Part shown: piece by piece, positions 14,442-21,164 of the stretch
How positions within the stretch are numbered: position 1 is the first letter of the stretch
How the letters are laid out: each line of letters begins with the position of its first letter
Source of the DNA: JANLIQ01 sp964358205
GTDB lineage: Bacteria; Patescibacteriota; UBA1384; 2-12-FULL-50-11
Length of the DNA: 44,430 nt
Direction: 5' to 3'
Assembly (NCBI GenBank): GCA_964358205.1
Contig: CAYHNZ010000005.1
Location: 1 to 44,430 of the forward strand
The notes under the pieces: model-generated
Seen by the model: the letters and a program-made list of their open reading frames with translations, nothing else
Told to the model about the DNA's origin: nothing
The model's database searches: none
Made by a program: the position numbers and the translations under genes

Positions 14442-14503
14442 ATCAGGATATAATACTGACTTACCTATTGACTATTAAAGCTTTTTCAGGTATAAAAACG
14501 GGT

Positions 14504-15529
14504 GTGAATAGTGACCTTAACATTGATACCGTGTGGACCGGCCCACTTGAAAACTTTAAAGTTGAAGCTTACAAACAAGGTCTGCATTCGACTCCTGTAC
14601 CCGAAAAAATCGGGGACTTCGTACGAGAGTACATCATCAAAACGCTTAACATAATGCGTTCCGAGCTCGCCCACGACATCACCTATATACACATAATTGA
14701 TACGGTGATTGAGCAGGTCAAAACAGCACGAGAACCCTGGAAATTGGATGTACACGGTGTGCACATCCGAGGTCACAGTCATCACTACCGTGCTACGATT
14801 CGTGCTTATCAAGTAACGACTCATAACACGCTAGACCTGATTGTCCAGCCCGGTGATGCCTCAACAAGACGACGCTGCATGCTTTCCGTGCCTTCTGATG
14901 TACAGGGCCGAATGGTTGGCAAGCTTCTCGATGGGATTTTCTCGGTCCTGCGGCCACATACGACCTATCAGATGGCGGGGACTATCATTGAGGCCATCTC
15001 AATTGATGTGGCTTTTGAAAATCGCATCCACTTGGGAAGAGGCGTGAGCGATGAAACTAAGGCAGGGCGCTCGGCAGCTAAGGCCGCATCAAACTTCTTG
15101 CGCTCTCGGGATAAAAAGGCGAGTTTCGTTCAGCTTTTCTTGTCGCACTACGGTGGAGAAGGGGCTATCTCGACCAGTGAGGTCAACGGTCTGCTTACCA
15201 AGCAATGGAACCAGGATACGCCAGCCCAAACAAGTAAATTCTTTAAGGAAGTTCGGGAGAACCTTTTTAGTAAGGCAGTACTCGGATACGGGTTGCTTGC
15301 ACCCGACGAAGAAGGAGCGTATATGCTAGGGGAGTACGGCAATATAATCGCCGATGAACTGGAAGCAGCTCGTCGGGAGCTAGAAGACCGTCAGAAGCAG
15401 CGTCTGCTCGAAGAAAAGAAATTAGACCTAAGTAATCTTCGGGCCCGAAAGCTTGAAGTCGCCGAAAGACTAGCAGCTCTAGATAGGCAGATTGCCGAGC
15501 TTGAGATAGCAATCAGGAGCCTTTCTTGA
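14504..15529 (+). CDS. Orphan protein next to the tRNA-Pro remnant
   Basis: About 341 residues from the likely GTG start at 14504. The open frame extends upstream to an ATG at 14393, but those codons read through the tRNA remnant, so I reject that start; a TTG at 14468 is another option. No family is recognised. Visible parts are a mixed alpha/beta N-terminal region (about 100-200), a middle segment resembling a winged-helix (SHYGGEGAISTSEVNGLLTK) and a charged C-terminal coiled coil of about 60 residues rich in Glu, Leu and Arg. A TATAAT at 14449-14454 lies upstream. Its place beside a tRNA remnant suggests cargo of a former integrated element. Confidence 0.7.
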   Translation: MNSDLNIDTVWTGPLENFKVEAYKQGLHSTPVPEKIGDFVREYIIKTLNIMRSELAHDITYIHIIDTVIEQVKTAREPWKLDVHGVHIRGHSHHYRATIRAYQVTTHNTLDLIVQPGDASTRRRCMLSVPSDVQGRMVGKLLDGIFSVLRPHTTYQMAGTIIEAISIDVAFENRIHLGRGVSDETKAGRSAAKAASNFLRSRDKKASFVQLFLSHYGGEGAISTSEVNGLLTKQWNQDTPAQTSKFFKEVRENLFSKAVLGYGLLAPDEEGAYMLGEYGNIIADELEAARRELEDRQKQRLLEEKKLDLSNLRARKLEVAERLAALDRQIAELEIAIRSLS

Positions 15530-15534
15530 TCATT

Positions 15535-15568
15535 GGTCCCCAGGTATTCCTGGGGGCCGCTTTTATTT
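15535..15568 (+). terminator. Intrinsic terminator after the orphan gene
   Basis: Stem GGTCCCCAGG/CCTGGGGGCC with a four-base TATT loop, then GCTTTTATTT. It starts a few bases after the stop codon. Confidence 0.8.
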
Positions 15569-15608
15569 GTAAAGAGTGGCCCCGGGCAAAGCAATCACCT
15601 TACCGCAC

Positions 15609-15637
15609 TTGCTGTTAGTCGCTCTCTCTGCTACAAC
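15609..15637 (+). promoter_or_regulatory. Possible promoter of the propeller-protein gene
   Basis: TTGCTG (15609-15614), 17 bases, TACAAC (15632-15637, 4/6). It lies 14 bases before ATG 15652, which has no clear ribosome site. Confidence 0.35.
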
Positions 15638-15651
15638 CAAGCCAAGTCACT

Positions 15652-17535
15652 ATGGACGAATTATCTCTCCCTTACGACATTTTGCGTTTTGATTACAAAG
15701 AGCGTCTCACCGATCGATTTTTGACAACCTACCTGCATCGGTTCGAATTGTTCAGTAAACCGGTTGCCCTAGTAGTGCTGATCGAAATTATCAATCCCTG
15801 GCATCCTTCGAGCGAGTTGGGCCAAAAAATACTCAACTGCTTGGTTCGGGAATTCTCACAAAGCGAGGGTCAGTCTCATCTAATCCGCTTCGAAACTAGT
15901 CTTAAGCGAGTTAACCGAGATGTCCAAGAGGCGCTCGACCAAACCAAATCCCCCGTTTCCTGTCTGGCGGTATTGCTTGAGTCAGACCAAATTCACTCAT
16001 CGGGTATCGGCACAGCCAAGCTAGGACTACTGCGAAACGGTAAACTAGCTACCGTCATTGGCTCAAGAGGCACTACTACTGACACTTTCGCCGCAGTAAC
16101 GAGCGGCGATATGAACGAAAACGACTGGCTGTTAATCGCCAATAATACTTTTTACTCCAACTTAACCGATTTAGATGGTCAGGTTTGGCTGATTGATGAT
16201 CTGGCAAAAATTGGTGACGAAATTAGTCGACTCGATCTCGTCGACAAAAACCAGGCAGCGGCCGGAGTTCTATTGCGCTTTAATCAGACCCGTCCTACGA
16301 CTAATCAGACCGTATTGTGGGACGAGAAAGGGACGCCCAAAATAAATCTCCCCCGATTATCGTGGTCAAAAGTTAATTTTGGCCCTCTAGCTGAAATAAT
16401 CTCGCCCGTAATTGGTGTCGCCAATCGGATGTGGAGAAACGTAATCAAGCTAAGTACTAATAGGGAGAACGATTTTACCAAAAACAATTCGGCATTCAAA
16501 CTTAAATTACCCTTGCCAGCCAAACGTATTCTGCTATTAATTATTTTTCTAATACTAATAGTGGCTACTATATTAATTGGTAATTGGCGATCTCAACGAA
16601 ACAAGGCAACCGACAGTGTCGAGACTACCCTGCTAACCGAGTTACGGAGCTCGCCCGCCGATCAACTTCTGAATGGCTTGGCTCAAAAGTTTACTGTTGA
16701 TGGCTATCAGTCTCTTGATGAAACCAGCAAAACCGAACTAGCGGCTCTACTGATCAGTCAGAAAATATTTATAACCGATTTGCCGTCCCCTATCACTCAA
16801 GCACCGAGCGATATTGTGGCGCTGGAAATCCTTAACAACCAACCGCTCTTCATTGATAGTCAGGGCCAAATCTGGATTTACAACGGTTCGTTACTAACCC
16901 AGGTGAGTCAGAAAACACCGATTGCCAACCCTGTTTCGCTGACGGCATTTGGCCCGACAAACATCGTTGCTAGCGATACGGCCGGCAATATTTGGCGCCT
17001 TGACGGCAGTAGCAATCAACCGATCGCCTTGACCCAAGCCGGAGCCCAAATTAATGGGGCAAAACTAGTCGATCATTATCAGGGCAACCTTTACCTAATC
17101 AGTCTGGCTTCGCGCGTCACCTCACGAATTAATAATTTTACCGGCGACTTGGCCAGTATTTCAATTTACAACAAGGCTGAAAATCTACTAGGAATCACTA
17201 ACCCCAGCGACATCGCCATCAACGGCAAGGTTCTAATTGCCGATAGCCAAGGATTGGTCGTCGAGTTTGCTAGAAATACCTCGGGCATCGTTAAATTCCA
17301 GACTCCAACCGTTGATGGGCCAGTCAAAATTGCGACCAGCGACTCCGCCCCATTAACGATAATCAGCTCCGGCCGAGTCCTCTATCTTCTCGACAGCACC
17401 AACACCCTAGTTAGCACAATTTTCTTGACCTCTAGCGCTAAAATCAGCGATATCATTCTCGACCCAACAAGCCCAGCGAAATTCTGGCTGGCCTCCGGCA
17501 AAGACTTGTACAGCATCAGCATCAACCTTCAATAA
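15652..17535 (+). CDS. Membrane protein: phosphatase-like N-domain and beta-propeller
   Basis: A 627-residue protein in three parts. Residues 1-235 look like a divergent PP2C/SpoIIE-type fold (SCLAVLLES, GIGTAKLGLLRNGKLATVIG, then SGDMNENDWLLIAN), though the metal-binding aspartates of active phosphatases are not clearly conserved. A single membrane span (about 289-310, RILLLIIFLILIVATILIG) leads to an outer domain with repeated blades containing WIYNGS, IWRLDG and similar motifs, likely a beta-propeller. A signal-transducing or envelope-associated role is plausible, but the family is not recognised with certainty. It converges with argS on a long hairpin. Confidence 0.7.
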   Translation: MDELSLPYDILRFDYKERLTDRFLTTYLHRFELFSKPVALVVLIEIINPWHPSSELGQKILNCLVREFSQSEGQSHLIRFETSLKRVNRDVQEALDQTKSPVSCLAVLLESDQIHSSGIGTAKLGLLRNGKLATVIGSRGTTTDTFAAVTSGDMNENDWLLIANNTFYSNLTDLDGQVWLIDDLAKIGDEISRLDLVDKNQAAAGVLLRFNQTRPTTNQTVLWDEKGTPKINLPRLSWSKVNFGPLAEIISPVIGVANRMWRNVIKLSTNRENDFTKNNSAFKLKLPLPAKRILLLIIFLILIVATILIGNWRSQRNKATDSVETTLLTELRSSPADQLLNGLAQKFTVDGYQSLDETSKTELAALLISQKIFITDLPSPITQAPSDIVALEILNNQPLFIDSQGQIWIYNGSLLTQVSQKTPIANPVSLTAFGPTNIVASDTAGNIWRLDGSSNQPIALTQAGAQINGAKLVDHYQGNLYLISLASRVTSRINNFTGDLASISIYNKAENLLGITNPSDIAINGKVLIADSQGLVVEFARNTSGIVKFQTPTVDGPVKIATSDSAPLTIISSGRVLYLLDSTNTLVSTIFLTSSAKISDIILDPTSPAKFWLASGKDLYSISINLQ

Positions 17536-17548
17536 ACTCATCAGGTAG

Positions 17549-17593
17549 AGGACAGGCCTCAACCTGTAGAATCTACAGGTTGAGGCCTGTCCT
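17549..17593. terminator. 20-bp perfect hairpin between convergent genes
   Basis: Perfect 20-bp arms (17549-17568 and 17574-17593) with a GAATC loop. No T run follows on either strand, so it is not a textbook intrinsic terminator, though its place between convergent 3' ends fits a transcription or RNA end role. The 3' side, CTGTCCTTCAGGTT, recurs at the hairpin 37560-37600. Confidence 0.75.
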
Positions 17594-17610
17594 TCAGGTT
17601 CGAGAATAAG

Positions 17611-19206
17611 TTAATTGTCCTTGGCGACCATTCGGCTGGGGGCGGAGATGCCGATTAGGTCCAGCGTCTTTTTGATTGTCAGGCTGGTGGCTTTGAGAAT
17701 GGCTAAGCGGGAGTTGGCAATTTCTGGTGACTCCCCAACTACCCGGACGGTTTCGTAAAAGCTATGAAGGTCAGTCGCTAAAGCGGTAGCGTAATGAGTT
17801 AAGCGATGAACTTCTAGATTGCCGGCAATTTCTTCAACTAAATCAGGGAATTGAATGATTCGCAGTAACAGCTGTCGCTCGATTGGATGAGTAATGATGA
17901 TTTTATCAGGAATAACAAAGTCGTCTTCTTTAGAGAATTGGCGGAAAATCGACGAAATTCGAGCGTAAGCGTATTGAATGTAGAAAACTGGATTTTGATT
18001 TGAGTTGGAGGTGGCTAGATTGAGATCGAAGTCTATTTGGGAGTCGGTGCTTTTATTGAGAAAGAAAAAACGAGCGACATCTGGCCCAATCTCATCTAAG
18101 ACGTCGTCAAGCGCCACATAGGTTCCAGCCCTTTTAGACATTTTGACCTCTTGGCCGCCCTTAATTAAGCGAACCATTTGAGTTACTACCCAATCGAGAG
18201 AGCCGCCCCACATATAATGAGTCCGCAAAATTCCTTCGATAACTCTGGTTAGTTGTTTGGAATATACAAAGTGATCGGCGCCAACAACATTAATCAACCG
18301 GTGATAACCACGCTGGATCTTGAAACTGTGGTAGGCAATATCAGAAGCAAAATAAGTCTCCTCGTTAGTCCCCCTAATCAGCACCCGATCTTTGTCGTCG
18401 CCAAAACGGGTTGTCGAGAGCCAGGTGGCACCGTCAGCTTCGTAAACATAACCCCCGACTTCAAGCAACTCTAAACTTTTTTTATAAACGCCGGTTTGAT
18501 AGAGCGACTCTTCGGAGAAAAATTGATGAAAATTGATCCCGACTTTTTTGAGCATCGGTTTAATCATCTCTTCCATTACAATGGCCGACGCTTTTTCCCC
18601 GACTTTTACCGGATCCTTCTCTTTTATTCTTTTGGCTAGCGCATCAATATATTCACCGCGATACTGGGCCAGCTCATCTTTCAGAACCGAGTGGCCGAGG
18701 ACAGCGATCTGGCCGCCCCGATCGTTGACATAATACTCACGCATCACTGTACAGCCGTATAGTTCCAGTACCCGGGCGATTGTCTCGCCGACAAAAGCCC
18801 CACGAGCATTGGCCAGCGTTAGCGGTCCGGTCGGGTTGGCCGAGACATATTCGATCAATACCCGCGTTTCTTTGCCTAAGTCACTCCGACCGATGGCGTC
18901 GGGCAAGCGAATCATTTCTTTCACCGTCGAAAGGAGATGTTCGTCGGTAATAGTAAAATTAATAAACCCGGGGGTGGTTACAGAAACGCTGCGAAAAACC
19001 GGGCTGGCTTCCAGCTCGGGCATTAGTTTTTGAGCCAGCATCATCGGTGAAGTATCGTTGATCGCAGATGTCACCATAGCGATATTAGTCGAGAAGTCGC
19101 CAAATATTTTATGGTGGGCTGGCTCGATATCAAAACGTGGCGGATCGGTTTGATAAACCTTCCGATACGCATTACGAACAGTCTGATGTAATTGACCAAA
19201 AATCAT
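17611..19206 (-). CDS. argS: Arginyl-tRNA synthetase
   Basis: A class I aminoacyl-tRNA synthetase of 531 residues that charges tRNA-Arg. The N-terminal Add-1 domain contains FGDFSTNIAM. The catalytic domain has SANPTGPLTLANARGAF, then EYYVNDRGGQ, and the KMSKS equivalent VKMSKRAGT. The C-terminal anticodon-binding DALR domain includes YIQYAYARISSIFRQF. The signature HIGH motif, normally HVGH after NPTGPL, reads TLAN here, losing both histidines. KMSKS and the other blocks are intact, so the protein is probably active. The ATG at 19206 has no strong ribosome site. Confidence 0.94.
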   Translation of the reverse strand: MIFGQLHQTVRNAYRKVYQTDPPRFDIEPAHHKIFGDFSTNIAMVTSAINDTSPMMLAQKLMPELEASPVFRSVSVTTPGFINFTITDEHLLSTVKEMIRLPDAIGRSDLGKETRVLIEYVSANPTGPLTLANARGAFVGETIARVLELYGCTVMREYYVNDRGGQIAVLGHSVLKDELAQYRGEYIDALAKRIKEKDPVKVGEKASAIVMEEMIKPMLKKVGINFHQFFSEESLYQTGVYKKSLELLEVGGYVYEADGATWLSTTRFGDDKDRVLIRGTNEETYFASDIAYHSFKIQRGYHRLINVVGADHFVYSKQLTRVIEGILRTHYMWGGSLDWVVTQMVRLIKGGQEVKMSKRAGTYVALDDVLDEIGPDVARFFFLNKSTDSQIDFDLNLATSNSNQNPVFYIQYAYARISSIFRQFSKEDDFVIPDKIIITHPIERQLLLRIIQFPDLVEEIAGNLEVHRLTHYATALATDLHSFYETVRVVGESPEIANSRLAILKATSLTIKKTLDLIGISAPSRMVAKDN

Positions 19207-19236
19207 GGGATTTAAAATAAAGCGGTAGGCACGAAA

Positions 19237-19824
19237 CTAATTGCCGATGATGTAGTTGTAGTCAGCTGGTAGCTGGGTTAGATTGCCTTCGAAAGAATCA
19301 TGCCAGATTGTCTTTGCCCTGGCAAGATCCATCAATTCATTCTCATTCAGAGTTTTCTCCAGTTTTGCCGTCAGACGATAGTGCTTGCCGTCGATAACGC
19401 CGCTTTCAGTCGAAAGATCGAACAGGTAAGTAAATGGGCCATCAGAGTCGTTGGGGTTAGTCGGAATGGTAATTAGATATTCCGAAAAAGCTCCACACCC
19501 ATCGCTCGTACCTCGAAGGTCACTGACAGGTTTCCAGTGGTCGCCATCAAGCACGTCATAGCCTGGGTAACGACCCATTTCAGCAGAGCTTGAGCAGGTC
19601 TTGGCCTCAAAGCGGGCTTGGAAGCCTAAACTAATTGCCGTCAAATCGGATTTACGCCGGGCGTCGCGGCCACGGCTAGTGGCGCTCGTGAAGGCATACA
19701 TCGACAGTGACGCGAGGATACCGATAATCGATATTACCGCTAGAGCTTCGATTAGAGTAAACCCAGCAAGAGAATTACTGAATTTTAGAATTACGGAATT
19801 ACGGAATTGAGGATTTTTAGTCAT
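19237..19824 (-). CDS. Type IV pilin-like protein (prepilin leader)
   Basis: A 195-residue pilin-like protein. The prepilin peptidase site is G|FTLIE (residues 21-26), followed by the hydrophobic helix ALAVISIIGILASLSMYAF and a short globular domain typical of minor pilins/pseudopilins. Two Cys in the globular part (about 77 and 112) may pair. The only in-frame start before the cleavage site is ATG 19824, and the whole 20-residue leader is encoded by an AT-rich dispersed repeat also found at 3132-3190. This is the only pilin gene in the window and presumably a substrate of the PilB/PilC/PilT machine. Confidence 0.88.
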   Translation of the reverse strand: MTKNPQFRNSVILKFSNSLAGFTLIEALAVISIIGILASLSMYAFTSATSRGRDARRKSDLTAISLGFQARFEAKTCSSSAEMGRYPGYDVLDGDHWKPVSDLRGTSDGCGAFSEYLITIPTNPNDSDGPFTYLFDLSTESGVIDGKHYRLTAKLEKTLNENELMDLARAKTIWHDSFEGNLTQLPADYNYIIGN

Positions 19825-19880
19825 TTAGTAATTTAGTAATTTAGTAATTTAGTAATTTAGTAATTTAGTAATTTAGTAAT
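19772..19880. repeat. Dispersed intergenic repeat overlapping the pilin start
   Basis: 19772-19830 is 57/59 identical to 3132-3190. It continues as about seven tandem ATTTAGTA units to 19880. Here the left portion is inside the pilin reading frame. This copy has no AGCGA-N5-AGCGA core. Confidence 0.85.
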
Positions 19881-19891
19881 TTATCTATATC

Positions 19892-21073
19892 TTACCTTCT
19901 TCTCCCCAGCTTACGCCAGCTGTGTTTGCCAACTTGCAGAACTAGCTCGCCGGTAAGCTCGATAATTAAGTTCGGGTCGGTCATTTTTGTGCCGTTAAGT
20001 TTAATCGCGCCCTGGTCGATCAACCGACCGGCCTGGGTATTACTACACTGGGCCGCTTCAGCCACGGCGTGAAGAACCGAGATCGATTTTTGACTAAAAT
20101 CTAATTCCGAAACTAGGTAGTCAGCGATTTTTTTGTCGCGAAATGTTTGATTGAAATTCTGAAGGGCTTTCTTGGCAGATGGTAGTCCGTGATATAACTC
20201 GACAATTTTACTAGCCACAATCGCCTTCTGGTCCCGAGGGTGAATGTCCTTTAGCTGTTTTTTGACTTCCTCTTCCGACCCCATTAGCGCCGCTAGTTCG
20301 CCGTAGTGAATAATTAACGAGTCCGGAATACTCATTACTTTGCCAAACATTTCGTCGGCAGAGTCGGTTAGAGCGATATAGTTACCTAGACTGCTACTCA
20401 TTTTCTTAACTCCGTCTAAGCCCAGCAGAGGCTTTAATAAAACTAAATCTTGAGAAGATTGACCGACTTTTTTTTGCAACTCCCGTCCGAGCAGAAGATT
20501 GAGCCGTTGATCCCAGCCACCTATTTCGACATCCGAGTGCAACTCGACCGAGTCAATCGCTTGAGTCAGCGGATAAAGTAACTCATGTAAGCCAACCGAT
20601 TGCTTCGCTTTAAGTCTGGTGGCAAAATCCTCCCGCTCAATTAATGTATTCAGGCTGATTTGATTGGCGTAGCCTAGTAGGTCGCTTAAATTCATTTTGG
20701 CTAGCCAGCTAGAGTTGTAGAGTACACGGGCCTTCTTCAGCTCAAGTATCGCTCCCGCTTGAGTCAGGTAGGTTTCCATATTGTTCTTAATTTCGGCTTC
20801 GCTTAAGACTGGCCGAGTTTTATTAACTCCAGCCGGATCACCAATTCGAGCCGTAAAATCCCCGATCACTAAAACGGCCTGATGACCCGAATCTTGAAAT
20901 TGACGAAGTTTACGCAAGACGACTGCGTGACCAAGATGAAGATCCTTCGAGGTTGGGTCAACACCCAATTTGACCACTAGTTTTTTACTAGCCTTCAGAC
21001 GACGCAGTAAATTTGACTCATTAATAATTTCCGTTACCGCCCAGGTAAGTAATATGTCTTTGTCGCTGTCCAT
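19892..21073 (-). CDS. tyrS: Tyrosyl-tRNA synthetase
   Basis: About 393 residues from ATG 21073. Class I catalytic domain with DPTSKDLHLGHAVVLRKL (HIGH motif as HLGH) and IGDFTARIGDP. The KMSKS motif is KKMSSSLGNYI. A C-terminal S4 RNA-binding domain (AGRLIDQGAIKLNG) ends the protein. This order and the KMSSS form mark the TyrZ-type enzyme. The frame can be extended to a GTG at 21118, but a good promoter lies between the two, so ATG 21073 is right. Confidence 0.95.
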   Translation of the reverse strand: MDSDKDILLTWAVTEIINESNLLRRLKASKKLVVKLGVDPTSKDLHLGHAVVLRKLRQFQDSGHQAVLVIGDFTARIGDPAGVNKTRPVLSEAEIKNNMETYLTQAGAILELKKARVLYNSSWLAKMNLSDLLGYANQISLNTLIEREDFATRLKAKQSVGLHELLYPLTQAIDSVELHSDVEIGGWDQRLNLLLGRELQKKVGQSSQDLVLLKPLLGLDGVKKMSSSLGNYIALTDSADEMFGKVMSIPDSLIIHYGELAALMGSEEEVKKQLKDIHPRDQKAIVASKIVELYHGLPSAKKALQNFNQTFRDKKIADYLVSELDFSQKSISVLHAVAEAAQCSNTQAGRLIDQGAIKLNGTKMTDPNLIIELTGELVLQVGKHSWRKLGRRR

Positions 21074-21083
21074 TGTTACTAAC

Positions 21084-21112
21084 AGTATATATTTGTAGAA
21101 TATGGTAGTCCA
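21084..21112 (-). promoter_or_regulatory. Promoter of tyrS
   Basis: Minus strand: TGGACT (21107-21112, 4/6), 17 bases, TATACT (21084-21089, 5/6), ten bases before ATG 21073. It excludes the upstream GTG at 21118 as start. Confidence 0.55.
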
Positions 21113-21164
21113 CCACACAAAAATTACTGAATACTAAATTACTTAATTACTCAATAACTAATAA

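Noticed and set aside
14393..14503. Extended N-terminus of the orphan gene
   Set aside because: The codons translate the tRNA-Pro remnant (GSSPVAPTNQ is a typical translated tRNA end).
21074..21118. GTG start of tyrS
   Set aside because: The tyrS promoter lies downstream of this GTG.
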